This document shows, in pieces, positions 35,030 through 43,255 of a stretch of 64,000 bases of DNA; the stretch's first letter is position 1, and every line of letters starts with the position of its first letter. Origin of the DNA: Rhizobium mesoamericanum STM3625 (GTDB lineage Bacteria > Pseudomonadota > Alphaproteobacteria > Rhizobiales > Rhizobiaceae); the NCBI RefSeq assembly GCF_000312665.1, contig NZ_HF536772.1, positions 3,890,886-3,954,885 on the forward strand, written 5' to 3'. A program made the position numbers and the translations under genes. A model generated the notes under the pieces. It was not told the DNA's origin. It did no database searches and saw only the letters and a program-made list of their open reading frames with translations.

Positions 35030-35643
35030 GTGCACCACCACGACCATGACCATGATAACCGCTATACCGACATGCAGGCTCGGGTGAGGGCGCTTGAGAC
35101 AGTTCTAACGGAGAAGGGATTGATCGATCCCGCTGCCATCGACGTGATCGTGGAGACCTACGTAAAGTCGGGCCGCGCAATGGAGCGCGGGTTGTTGCCA
35201 AGGCCTGGAATAATCTGGAATTCGCCGAGTGGCTGCGGCGCGATGCCACGGCGGCGATCGCGAGCCTCGGCTATATAGGCCGCCAGGGTGAGCACATGCG
35301 TGCCGTGTTCAATACCGACGAGACGCACAATCTCGTCGTATGCACGCTTTGTTCCTGCTATCCCTGGTCGGTGCTCGGCCTGCCACCGGTCTGGTACAAG
35401 GCCCCCGCCTATCGCTCGCGGGCGGTCATCGATCCGCGCGGCGTGCTCGCCGAGTTTGGCATGACCTTGCCTGACGAGAAGAAAATCCGCGTCTGGGATT
35501 CGACGGCAGAATTGCGCTATCTCGTCGTTCCCGAGAGACCGGACGGCACCGAAGGGTGGAGCGAGGAACAGCTTGCCAATCTCGTCACCCGTGATGCGAT
35601 GATCGGAACAGGTCTTGCCACTCTTCCAGGAGTTGCCCCATGA
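35030..35643 (+). pseudogene. nthA: cobalt-type nitrile hydratase alpha subunit, frameshifted
   Basis: The gene starts at GTG 35030 with GGAGGA seven bases upstream (VHHHDHDHDNRYTDMQARVR). It matches NHase alpha through KGLIDPAAIDVIVETY. At about 35161-35166 the frame is lost: the downstream half (KVGPRNGARVVAKAWN, ASLGYIGRQGEHMRAVFNT, the metal site CTLCSC at 35341-35358, and KAPAYRSRAVIDPRGVLAEFG) is intact in another frame. Adding one base near 35163 would rejoin a full-length subunit of about 205 residues. CTLCSC (Thr, not Ser) indicates the cobalt type. It overlaps the beta gene by four bases. It is either a real inactivating deletion or a sequencing error. Confidence 0.88.
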
Positions 35644-36299
35644 ACGGCCCGCACGATCTTGGCGGTCAGATGGGTTTCGGCTCCATCGCACCAGAGAAGA
35701 ACGAGCCGTATTTCCATGCGGAATGGGAAAAGCGGGCGCTCGGACTGACGCTTTCCAGCGGCGCGCTTGGCGCCTGGAATATTGACGAGAGCAGGCATGC
35801 GCGCGAAAGCATTCCGCCGGCGAGTTATCTCGCCGCAAGTTACTATGAGATTTGGACGCGGGCTCTCGAGGTGCTGCTTGAGCGGCACGGTTTCGTCACC
35901 GCCGACGAGATCACTGCTGGTCACAAAAAGACGGATGGAGCGACACCAAAGCGTGTCCTGAAGGCCGAGATGGTGGCGGGCGCGCTGGCAAAGGGTGGCC
36001 CATGTGATCGGTCGGTGACAACGCTGCCCCGCTACGGTGCCGGTGACAGGATCCGAACCAGGAATTTCAATCCGACCACGCATACGCGGCTGCCGCGTTA
36101 TGCTCGTGCAAAAACCGGCATTGTCGAGGCCGTGCAGGGCTCGTTCGTCTTTCCTGACGACAATGCACATGGAAAAGGCGAAAATCCCCAATGGGTGTAT
36201 ACGGTCGTGTTCGACGGCAGAGAGATCTGGGGTGAGTGTGCCGACCCGACGCTCAGCGTCTCGATCGATGCTTGGGAGAGCTATCTTGAGCCAATGTGA
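35640..36299 (+). CDS. nthB: nitrile hydratase beta subunit
   Basis: The 219-residue protein has the typical opening MNGPHDLGGQMGFGSI, then EPYFHAEWEKRALGLTL. The C-terminal SH3-like barrel domain (YGAGDRIRTRNFNPTTHTRLPRYARAKTGIVEAVQGSFVFPDDNAHGKGENPQWVYTVVF) carries the HTRLPRYAR motif whose arginines hydrogen-bond the oxidised metal-ligand cysteines. It converts nitriles to amides as an alpha-beta enzyme. The frame is intact although the alpha gene is frameshifted, so loss of alpha would be recent. The accessory gene overlaps its end. Confidence 0.92.
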   Translation: MNGPHDLGGQMGFGSIAPEKNEPYFHAEWEKRALGLTLSSGALGAWNIDESRHARESIPPASYLAASYYEIWTRALEVLLERHGFVTADEITAGHKKTDGATPKRVLKAEMVAGALAKGGPCDRSVTTLPRYGAGDRIRTRNFNPTTHTRLPRYARAKTGIVEAVQGSFVFPDDNAHGKGENPQWVYTVVFDGREIWGECADPTLSVSIDAWESYLEPM

Positions 36300-36657
36300 G
36301 ATCAGTTCGCCGCTCGTGCAGTCGCCGCAGTTGCCGAAGTCGCCTGATGGAGAGCCGGTGTTTCCGGAGCCTTGGGCTGCTGAAGCGTTCGCCATGACAG
36401 TTCACTTGCATGAGCGGGGCCGGTTTGGGTGGGGCGAGTGGGCAAAAACGCTATCGGCGGAACTGCACAAGCCGGGCCGGGCGGCCGACGGCAGCGACTA
36501 TTTCGACTGCTGGGTCGCTGCGCTTTCGGCGCTGCTTGCCAAGCTCGGTGTCGCTGACGCCGCCGTGATCCTTGATTTACAGAAAAGCTGGCAGCGGGCG
36601 GCGGAGGCGACGCCGCATGGCAAGCCGATCGAGCTTGCGAACGATCCGCTGCGCTGA
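36286..36657 (+). CDS. nitrile hydratase accessory (activator) protein
   Basis: The protein is about 123 residues from a TTG at 36286, preceded by GGGAGAG. The core (PVFPEPWAAEAFAMTVHLHERGRFGWGEWAKTLSAEL, then DGSDYFDCWVAALSALLAKLGV) resembles both the NHase beta N-terminal fold and the self-subunit-swapping/activator proteins that load cobalt into the alpha subunit. It overlaps nthB by 14 bases. The position alpha-beta-activator is standard for cobalt NHase operons. Confidence 0.85.
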   Translation: MSQCEISSPLVQSPQLPKSPDGEPVFPEPWAAEAFAMTVHLHERGRFGWGEWAKTLSAELHKPGRAADGSDYFDCWVAALSALLAKLGVADAAVILDLQKSWQRAAEATPHGKPIELANDPLR

Positions 36658-36660
36658 CAG

Positions 36661-36852
36661 TCAAGAAAGGACTGCCTGTACCATTTTTCGACCTTTCTCG
36701 GCACAGCGGCGCCACTCGCCGATTGCGCCATAGCCGAGCTCGCCGTCGATCCGACGAGGGGTCTCTAGACGCGAGAGGCGTCGGCTCAATTCCCTTGCGA
36801 TCCCAGTTTGGTCGGATTTTCCGGGTTGCCTATGTCCGGCGAATCCTGCCAA
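36661..36852 (-). CDS. possible small hypothetical protein
   Basis: This 63-codon minus-strand frame from a TTG at 36852 encodes a basic protein ending RRIDGELGYGAIGEWRRCAEKGRKMVQAVLS. It ends 3 bp from the NHase accessory gene stop and fills the gap before the helicase gene, whose start lies only 11 bp away in the opposite direction. The third-base bias looks coding-like, but no family is recognised. It could start further in. Confidence 0.3.
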   Translation of the reverse strand: MAGFAGHRQPGKSDQTGIARELSRRLSRLETPRRIDGELGYGAIGEWRRCAEKGRKMVQAVLS

Positions 36853-36863
36853 GTCGATCCACG

Positions 36864-37991
36864 ATGCAATTTGCTCCGCAACAAGATGAAGCCCTCAAGG
36901 CTGTTTCCAAATGGCTGAAGGAAGGGCGGTCGCCGCTTTTCCGTCTGTTCGGCTATGCCGGTACGGGCAAGACGACGCTTGCGCGCCACTTCGCCGAACA
37001 TGTCGATGGGGAGGTGCTGTTTGCCGCCTTTACTGGAAAGGCTGCTCAAGTGCTGCGCTCGCGCGGCGCCGGCAACGCCAAGACGATCCACTCGCTGATC
37101 TATCGTCCGCGCGGCGAGGAGGCTGTCGAGGACGAGGAGACGGGCAAGACGTCCATCGCTCCGATGTTCACGATCAACCGTCAAAGCCCCGTTGCGAAGG
37201 CGGCGCTGATCATCGTCGACGAATGCTCGATGGTGGACGAAGCGCTTGGCAAGGACCTGATGAGCTTTGGCACGCCGATCCTTGTCCTGGGGGATCCCGG
37301 CCAGTTGCCGCCTGTCTCGGGCGGCGGTTATTTTACCAATCAGGAGCCGGATTATCTCTTAACGGACATCCACCGACAGGCACGAGACAATCCGATTATC
37401 AAGCTCGCCATGCAGGTTCGCGAAGGCAACGAGATCATGTACGGCGACTACGGCGCCGCGCAGGTGATTTCGAAGAACGAAGTGAACCAGTCGCTGGTCC
37501 TTAATGCCGATCAGGTGCTCGTCGGAACGAACCGAACGCGGCGTCGATACAATCAGCGCCTTCGCGAGTTGAAGGGTTTTACGGCCGAGTACCCGCAGAC
37601 GGGCGACAAGCTGGTCTGCTTGCGCAACGATCCCGCAAAGGGCCTGCTCAATGGCTCGCTCTGGCAGGTGATGACGTCCTCCAGGGAGACGACGAAGCCC
37701 GGCATCAACCTGTTGATCCGGCCAGAAGACGACGACATGGATCGTGGCGCAGCGAAGATCAAACTGCTGAAGCAGGCCTTCGAGGACGCCGAAGGCGAGA
37801 TCCCCTGGAACACGCGCAAGCGTTACGACGAATTCGACTACGGCTATGCGCTGACGGTCCACAAAGCGCAGGGTTCGCAGTGGAACAAGGTCGTGCTGTT
37901 CGATGAAAGCTGGGCGTTCCGCGATACGCGCGAGCGCTGGCTCTACACCGCGATCACGCGCGCAGCAGAAACCTTGACGATCGTACGCTAG
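36864..37991 (+). CDS. RecD/Dda-like ATP-dependent DNA helicase
   Basis: The 375-residue superfamily 1 helicase has motif I LFGYAGTGKTTLARHFAEHV (about residues 28-47), Ia FAAFTGKAAQVLRSRG, motif II IIVDECSMVDEAL, motif III LVLGDPGQLPPVSGGGYF, motif IV/V region VLVGTNRTRRRYNQRLRE, and motif VI region DYGYALTVHKAQGSQWNKVVLFDES...RWLYTAITRAAETL (UvrD_C_2). It lacks the RecD N-terminal extension, so it is closer to short Dda-type helicases. Its partners are unknown. It stands alone between the NHase locus and the MerR-type regulator. Confidence 0.87.
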   Translation: MQFAPQQDEALKAVSKWLKEGRSPLFRLFGYAGTGKTTLARHFAEHVDGEVLFAAFTGKAAQVLRSRGAGNAKTIHSLIYRPRGEEAVEDEETGKTSIAPMFTINRQSPVAKAALIIVDECSMVDEALGKDLMSFGTPILVLGDPGQLPPVSGGGYFTNQEPDYLLTDIHRQARDNPIIKLAMQVREGNEIMYGDYGAAQVISKNEVNQSLVLNADQVLVGTNRTRRRYNQRLRELKGFTAEYPQTGDKLVCLRNDPAKGLLNGSLWQVMTSSRETTKPGINLLIRPEDDDMDRGAAKIKLLKQAFEDAEGEIPWNTRKRYDEFDYGYALTVHKAQGSQWNKVVLFDESWAFRDTRERWLYTAITRAAETLTIVR

Positions 37992-38006
37992 GCGATTTGC
38001 GCGGCA

Positions 38007-38690
38007 TCAGACTTGGACGACCCCCAGCATGACCGCTTTGGCTATCGCTTGGAAGCGATGGTTGGCGTTTAATTTCTGGATGATGCCCGCTTCCAGTGAT
38101 TGTGCAGCGTCATCTCGAAGATCGAGAGTGCGCGCAATCCGCTGCGTCGAAAGGCCGGCCGCCATCAACGCCAAGCACCGCAGTTCCTGATCCGTCAGAG
38201 CCGAGTCGCTTTGATTGTCGTTCAGTGGATCTTCGGCCGCCTCGCGATCGAGCAGGTCGTTTACCTGCTGCACCTGCCGGTGCAATGTCGACATTTCCGC
38301 GCTGAGCTCGCGTTTGCGGGTCATCAGTGCGTCACGAAACAAAGCCTCAGCGGCCTCCTGCGAGTCGGCCTCTGTAAGGTCGGTCATCAGGTCCTGGATC
38401 ACAGCAACCGCCATACCGGCCTCGCGGCAAGCATTGATGACGGCCATGCGCATGACGTCGCCGGGCTCATAGACGCGCATCAGGCCGATTCGGCTGGCTG
38501 AGATCAGCCCTTTCTCCTCATAGAAATGCAGGGTTCGATGGGTGACACCGAAGGCATTGGCCATATCGGCGATCGGCACTTTTCCGCGGGGCAAATCGGC
38601 GGGGAGGACTGCTGAGGGGAGGAAACGATGACGCGGCCGTGTTGGTGCCGCTATGTCTGTCGCGAACCCGTGCTTATAACCTTCTGCCAT
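38007..38690 (-). CDS. MerR-type regulator with C-terminal LuxR-like helix-turn-helix
   Basis: The 227-residue protein starts MAEGYKHGFATDI with GGAGGG upstream. Residues 40-110 are a MerR DNA-binding domain (VPIADMANAFGVTHRTLHFYEEKGLISASRIGLMRVYEPGDVMRMAVI), followed by a coiled dimerisation helix (TRKRELSAEMSTLHRQVQQVNDLL). Residues 165-222 form a second HTH of the LuxR/GerE type (LTDQELRCLALMAAGLSTQRIARTLDLRDDAAQSLEAGIIQKLNA). Two DNA-binding modules in one small protein is unusual. It ends 16 bp from the helicase gene (convergent); the target is unknown. Confidence 0.8.
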   Translation of the reverse strand: MAEGYKHGFATDIAAPTRPRHRFLPSAVLPADLPRGKVPIADMANAFGVTHRTLHFYEEKGLISASRIGLMRVYEPGDVMRMAVINACREAGMAVAVIQDLMTDLTEADSQEAAEALFRDALMTRKRELSAEMSTLHRQVQQVNDLLDREAAEDPLNDNQSDSALTDQELRCLALMAAGLSTQRIARTLDLRDDAAQSLEAGIIQKLNANHRFQAIAKAVMLGVVQV

Positions 38691-39113
38691 GGTCCCTCCC
38701 ATTGTGCTCATTATGCGTCTGCAAATTGCAAAAGGGTGCGGTCGAGCGGGTTCCCCCTCATTGTCCGTGTTCAGGCATCGAAGCAACTGACGGTGTTCTC
38801 TTCGATATCGTAGGCTTACGTTACTCGTGATCGGCGTAATTTGTTAGTATCAAAATTAGTGACTTTTAATTTGCAGGGCAACTCGGCGGGAAAGCTGCCT
38901 CAGGTGACGGCGATTATGATGAGAAATCAGCACTGGAGAAACGCTTGATCGTTTAAAGCGTGAAGAATGAACCCGATGTACTTCGGGCGCCGCCGCGGCG
39001 GGTGAGGCACTCGCGTTATCACAGATTCACATGCATTGATGTACGAATCTCGTTGGCCCGTGCCGACTCATTGGCTTAGAAACGATCATCTTTTGCTTCA
39101 GTGGAATCCTGTC
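38691..39113. other. 423-bp gene-free stretch upstream of pdxJ
   Basis: It separates the divergent MerR-type gene and pdxJ. Only short, poor frames are present. An AT-rich patch (about 38820-38875, with TTAGTATCAAAATTAGTGAC) is the likeliest promoter zone, and a GC-rich CCGCCGCGGCGG palindrome lies near 38990-39001. No RNA gene is recognised. Confidence 0.4.
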
Positions 39114-39866
39114 ATGCCGACCACGCTTTCCGTCAATCTCAATGCCATCGCGATGCTGCGCAACCGCCGTGACCTTCCGTGGCCGAGTGTTGCGGGGCTC
39201 GGGTGGATCGCCCTGCAATCCGGCGCGAGCGGATTGACTGTTCATCCACGGCCCGACCAAAGACACATCCGTTTCTCGGACTTGCCCGTCATCCGAAACC
39301 TGATTGACGACGAATTCCCGCACGCCGAATTCAATATCGAGGGCTACCCGACCGATGAGTTTCTGGACCTGTGCGCTGGCGTGGCACCCGAACAGGTCAC
39401 GCTGGTTCCGGACGATCCCTCGCAATCGACTTCGGATCATGGCTGGGACTTCCGCAAGCACAGTGACTTCCTGGCAGACGTCATTGCGCGGCTGAAGAAG
39501 CAGGGAACGCGTGTATCGCTTTTTGCCGACGGCGACGGCGATGCCGAGGCTGTCGCGATCGCCAAGGCGATCGGCGCAGACCGGATCGAGCTTTATACAG
39601 GACCCTATGGTGGGTGCCATGACGCGCCCGAAAGGGCAGAGCCAATCCTGGAGGCACTTGGCAAAACGGCGGATGCGGCGCTGGCGATCGGCCTGGGCGT
39701 CAATGCGGGGCACGATCTGACGGTGGCTAATTTGCCGCCGCTCATAAATCGCATTCCGAAGCTCGCCGAGGTGTCCATTGGACACGGATTGACAGCGGAT
39801 GCGCTGGAATTCGGGATGGCGGAAACGGTACGACGGTTCTGCCGGGCGTGCGGCCAAGATATCTAA
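39114..39866 (+). CDS. pdxJ: pyridoxine 5'-phosphate synthase
   Basis: The 250-residue TIM barrel starts MPTTLSVNLNAIAMLRNRR. It carries the PdxJ motifs: GASGLTVHPRPDQRHIR (catalytic His), FNIEGYPTDEFLDL, VTLVPDDPSQSTSDHGWDF (catalytic Glu/loop region), RVSLFADGD, IELYTGPY, and LGVNAGHDLTVANLP...EVSIGHGLTADAL (phosphate site and last catalytic His). It condenses 1-deoxyxylulose 5-phosphate with 3-amino-2-oxopropyl phosphate in vitamin B6 synthesis. A longer in-frame extension to 39036 lacks family similarity. Confidence 0.94.
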   Translation: MPTTLSVNLNAIAMLRNRRDLPWPSVAGLGWIALQSGASGLTVHPRPDQRHIRFSDLPVIRNLIDDEFPHAEFNIEGYPTDEFLDLCAGVAPEQVTLVPDDPSQSTSDHGWDFRKHSDFLADVIARLKKQGTRVSLFADGDGDAEAVAIAKAIGADRIELYTGPYGGCHDAPERAEPILEALGKTADAALAIGLGVNAGHDLTVANLPPLINRIPKLAEVSIGHGLTADALEFGMAETVRRFCRACGQDI

Positions 39867-39925
39867 GGCCGCCAAATAGCTGGAGGCCCGCTCCGGTGGT
39901 GCGAAGCGGACTCCCCTCTACCGGT

Positions 39926-40813
39926 TCAAGCGACGAGCGCGCTCTTGTGCGCGAGGAAGAAATCCTTCAGCGTTTCAGGCTTCCTGCCGGTCAGCTTCTC
40001 ATAATCGGCTGTCACCAGATTAAAGTTGCCGGCGCGGATGTTAGCGTCGGCAGAAACCAGCATATCTGCGACGAAGCCAGGGAGGCCGGCGCCGCGCATG
40101 CCTTGGCCAAGCTGTTCATCGGTAACATTGACGACCTGCAATGGTTTACCGACCGCAGCCGTCAGGACCGCGGCGATCTGGCTGGCACTCAGGGATTCGG
40201 CTCCGGTCAGCGTGTAGGTTGCGCTTTCTTTGGTATCGGAAGCAATCGCCGCCGCGATCGCTCGCGCGCAGTCTTCCCGGGAGATATTCGCAACCTTGCC
40301 TTCGCCGCTGCCCGTGTACCAGCTCCCGGATTGGAGATTATGCGGCATGCCGTGGAGATAGTTGTCCATGTACCAGGCATTGCGAATGATGGTGTAGGCA
40401 ATGCCCGTCGTCTTGATGGCATTCTCGGTGCCGAGGTGATCCGGTGCGAAGGTCACGAGCGACTTGTCCGGCGATGGCATCGATGTATAGGCGATGTGCT
40501 TGACGCCCGCCTTGACGGCAGCATTCACTGCCGCCGTATGCTGCTTGAGCCTCTGACCGGGCACGGCGAGCGCGTCGGTGCTGATGATCAGCAACCGATC
40601 GACACCTTTGAAGGCCGCTTCGAGCGAGGCAGCGTCATCGAAATCGGCCTTGCGGGTGGCGACACCGCTAGCGGCGAGGTCTGCAAGTTTGGCGGGATCG
40701 CGCGTCGCGGCGATGATCTTTGCAGCTGGAACCTTTTCGGTCCCGAGCAGGTGATGAATGACCCGCTGGCCGAGCTGGCCGGCCGCGCCGGTGATGAGAA
40801 TGGTCTCGCTCAT
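39926..40813 (-). CDS. NAD(P)H-binding quinone oxidoreductase (QorB/NmrA family)
   Basis: The 295-residue protein starts with the dinucleotide fold MSETILITGAAGQLGQRVIHHLL. The NmrA/QorB pattern follows: ATRDPAKLADLAASGVATRKADFDD, AVKAGVKHIAYTSMPSP, AYTIIRNAWYMDNYL, ISREDCARAIAAAI. QorB reduces quinones with NADPH. It is divergent from an HxlR-type regulator (40930) with a 116-bp gap, a common and probably functional pairing. Confidence 0.87.
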   Translation of the reverse strand: MSETILITGAAGQLGQRVIHHLLGTEKVPAAKIIAATRDPAKLADLAASGVATRKADFDDAASLEAAFKGVDRLLIISTDALAVPGQRLKQHTAAVNAAVKAGVKHIAYTSMPSPDKSLVTFAPDHLGTENAIKTTGIAYTIIRNAWYMDNYLHGMPHNLQSGSWYTGSGEGKVANISREDCARAIAAAIASDTKESATYTLTGAESLSASQIAAVLTAAVGKPLQVVNVTDEQLGQGMRGAGLPGFVADMLVSADANIRAGNFNLVTADYEKLTGRKPETLKDFFLAHKSALVA

Positions 40814-40929
40814 GTCTTTCCTCTGGTTCGTGACGGTCTCAAAAAGAGACTAACTATAGATTAGGAATTGACTGCGAGCTGTAAAGAAGGCAGTTTTTGC
40901 GCTCTACGTTACCAAAAGGGAACCAAGGG

Positions 40930-41343
40930 ATGAGTGGCGCCGTCGTCAACCTTAAGAAGGCCTCGAGCGTTCGTCGTGACGTCGATCTCAGCAGCCTTGA
41001 TTTCAACAATTGCCCGGTGCGGGACATGATGCAGCAGATTGGCGGCAAATGGTCGACGCTGATGCTCGAGGCACTGTCCAAGCGACCGTACCGGTTCGGT
41101 GAATTGCGCCGGATGATCCCCGACATCTCGCAGCGCATGCTGACGCAGACGCTGCGGGATCTGCAGCGCGACGGCTATATCGAGCGGGAGGTTTTTCCGA
41201 CCAAGCCGCCGAGCGTCGAGTACCGCATGACGGATCTCGGCCACTCCCTCTACGGCACTCTGGCCTTGCTGCTGAACTGGGCGGAAGAGAACCATGATTT
41301 GGTTCGCGCCGCCCGACTCAGGTTCGATTCAGCCGGCGTCTGA
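40930..41343 (+). CDS. HxlR family transcriptional regulator
   Basis: The 137-residue winged-helix protein has the HxlR pattern CPVRDMMQQIGGKWSTLMLEALSKRPYRFGELRRMIPDISQRMLTQTLRDLQRDGYIEREVFPTKPPSVEYRMTDLGHSL (residues 29-105). The Cys at the start of the domain is often redox- or electrophile-sensing in relatives. It probably represses the divergent quinone oxidoreductase gene. Its end overlaps the convergent MFS gene by 15 bp. Confidence 0.88.
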   Translation: MSGAVVNLKKASSVRRDVDLSSLDFNNCPVRDMMQQIGGKWSTLMLEALSKRPYRFGELRRMIPDISQRMLTQTLRDLQRDGYIEREVFPTKPPSVEYRMTDLGHSLYGTLALLLNWAEENHDLVRAARLRFDSAGV

Positions 41344-42558
41344 GATTGGCTGCTGGCCGCGGGCTTCCGTCAAGAAAAGAAGGAACGCGAGGGCCGGGAA
41401 ACAGAAACCGATCCAAGCGGTCATCGCCCAACCGCCGGTCGCATATGCCCAGCCGCCCACCGCCGATCCGATCGCCCCGCCGGTAAAGAACGTCGCCATG
41501 TAGAGGCCGTTCAGGCGGCCACGATGCTCGGCGCTGATCGCGTATATGGCGCGCTGACCGCAGACCAGATTGGTGGTCACGCCGAAGTCAAGCAGGATCG
41601 CTGCTACCGTCAGCAATGAGAGGGCTGTAAGCGAGCCGTCCGTAGCCAATTGGCTGATCAGGAAGGCCGACATTCCAAGCAGCATCGCGAAGGTGGAGGC
41701 AGCTTTCGTCAACCCGCGGTCGGCGAGGCGTCCGGCGATCGGCGACGCGATGGCGCCCGCTGCGCCGGCCAGTGCGAACAGGGCGATGCCGTTCTGTGTC
41801 AACCCAAATTCAGGGCCTGCGAGCAATAGGGGCGTTGTGGTCCAGAACAGGCTGAACGCGGCAAACATACCGGCCTGGTAGAGTGCTCTGCGCTGGAGAA
41901 CACGCGAATGGAGAGCAAGCTCTGCCATCGAGGCAAGCAGCTTGCTATAACTAAGCCTCGTATGGGGAACCCGGACCGGCAGGTTGGCTCTCAAGATGAC
42001 GACGAGCGCGATCATCAGAGCAGCAGTCAGGACGTAGACCATGTGCCAGGACGTCGCCTCGGCAACGAAGCTGGCGAATGGCCGCGCCAGCATGATGCCA
42101 CAGAGCAGCCCGCTCATGACATTGCCGACGACACGGCCACGCGTAGCGTCCGGCGCCATGTGGGCAGCAAAGGGAACGAGGACCTGGACGGCAACCGAGG
42201 AAAGGCCGATGCACAGCGAGGCCAGAAGAAACATCGTTGGCGTCGACGAAAGGCCGGCGCTGACCAAAGCGACAGCTGAGATGGCGATGAGTGTCAGCAC
42301 AAGTCGGCGATTTTCAAGAAGGTCGCCGAGCGGAACGATCAACAACAGGCCAAGACCGTAGCCGATCTGCGTCAGGGTGACGATCATGCCGGTTGCCGCC
42401 GGCGTGAAGCCTAGGGATGCGCTGATCGGGCCTGCAAGCGGCTGGCCGTAATAGAGATTGGCCGCGACCAGGCCACAGGTGGCAGCGAAAAGAAATGTCA
42501 TCAACGGCGAGATCGTTTGTGGCGCGACGGTTTCCCGCGTCGTGGTCGAAAGGCTCAT
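41329..42558 (-). CDS. MFS transporter
   Basis: The 409-residue protein has twelve predicted membrane helices and the MFS loop 2-3 motif in the form LGDLLENRRLVL. The first half starts LMTFLFAATCGLVAANLYYGQPL, a feature of drug/unknown-substrate MFS exporters. It lies 28 bp downstream of the TetR-type gene on the same strand, so they form an operon in which the exporter is probably controlled by that repressor. The substrate is unknown. Confidence 0.87.
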   Translation of the reverse strand: MSLSTTTRETVAPQTISPLMTFLFAATCGLVAANLYYGQPLAGPISASLGFTPAATGMIVTLTQIGYGLGLLLIVPLGDLLENRRLVLTLIAISAVALVSAGLSSTPTMFLLASLCIGLSSVAVQVLVPFAAHMAPDATRGRVVGNVMSGLLCGIMLARPFASFVAEATSWHMVYVLTAALMIALVVILRANLPVRVPHTRLSYSKLLASMAELALHSRVLQRRALYQAGMFAAFSLFWTTTPLLLAGPEFGLTQNGIALFALAGAAGAIASPIAGRLADRGLTKAASTFAMLLGMSAFLISQLATDGSLTALSLLTVAAILLDFGVTTNLVCGQRAIYAISAEHRGRLNGLYMATFFTGGAIGSAVGGWAYATGGWAMTAWIGFCFPALAFLLFLTEARGQQPISDAG

Positions 42559-42586
42559 AGTAGGCTCCGGTGGTACTATCGGATGA

Positions 42587-43195
42587 TTAAAGAACTTTCA
42601 TTGCAGTCTCGGCCACAGCGACCATGTCTTCCTCGCTTCGTCCCGTTTTGCCCACCACGCGCATTCCCTTGGTGACGCAAAGGAGCGTACGGGCGGTGGC
42701 CGCGACATCGATCTCGGCTGCAATTGAGCCGTCGCTTTGGCCGAGGCGCAGGAGCTCGGCAATCAGGTTCTCGTTGGCCATAAAGGCCGCCGCGACACGT
42801 TCGGCTGCCTCCTGGTCGAAGAGTGCAAGGTCGTTCGCGCTGCTGACGACGAGGCAGCCGCAACGGCCGGAGGCACCATGTGACGAGAGCGCATAGTGGG
42901 CCAGGACCTCACGAATTTTCTCGCGGCCGGTTGCAACCCTCGCCATGCGGGCGTGCAGGAGGTCACGACGCACGGCGCGATATCGGTCGAAGGCTGCGAG
43001 GAATATGCCGCGCTTGTCCTTGAAAGCCTTGTAGACGCTGCCCGAGGCAAGGCCCATGGCCTCGGTCAGTTCGCTGATCGACGCGGCGTGATAGCCACGC
43101 TCGGAAAAGACCTGGAGTGCCTTGTCGAGTGCTACGTCGCGATCGAACGCGCGCGGTCTGCCGCGTTGCCGGGTCGAAATGGTCGCCGTTGTCAT
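42587..43195 (-). CDS. TetR family transcriptional regulator
   Basis: The 202-residue protein has an N-terminal TetR HTH (RDVALDKALQVFSERGYHAASISELTEAMGLASGSVYKAFKDKRGIFLAAF, about 18-67) and a ligand-binding C-terminal half (HGASGRCGCLVVSSANDLALFD is typical of the AcrR/NemR-like subgroup). A 16-bp palindrome lies 13 bp upstream of its ATG (43208-43223) and is probably its own operator. The MFS exporter follows in the same operon. Confidence 0.88.
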   Translation of the reverse strand: MTTATISTRQRGRPRAFDRDVALDKALQVFSERGYHAASISELTEAMGLASGSVYKAFKDKRGIFLAAFDRYRAVRRDLLHARMARVATGREKIREVLAHYALSSHGASGRCGCLVVSSANDLALFDQEAAERVAAAFMANENLIAELLRLGQSDGSIAAEIDVAATARTLLCVTKGMRVVGKTGRSEEDMVAVAETAMKVL

Positions 43196-43207
43196 GGCGA
43201 CTAATTA

Positions 43208-43223
43208 GGAAATGATCGTTTCC
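43208..43223. promoter_or_regulatory. putative TetR operator
   Basis: GGAAATGATCGTTTCC is a 16-bp palindrome with one mismatched pair, 13 bp upstream of the TetR-type start codon. Size and position fit autorepression of the tetR-MFS operon. Confidence 0.6.
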
Positions 43224-43255
43224 AAATCAAGCGAAACTTTTTCGATGCAGCAGAT

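Noticed and set aside
41908..42279. plus-strand frame within the MFS gene
   Set aside because: Antisense to a transporter with clear membrane helices; low-complexity charged product.
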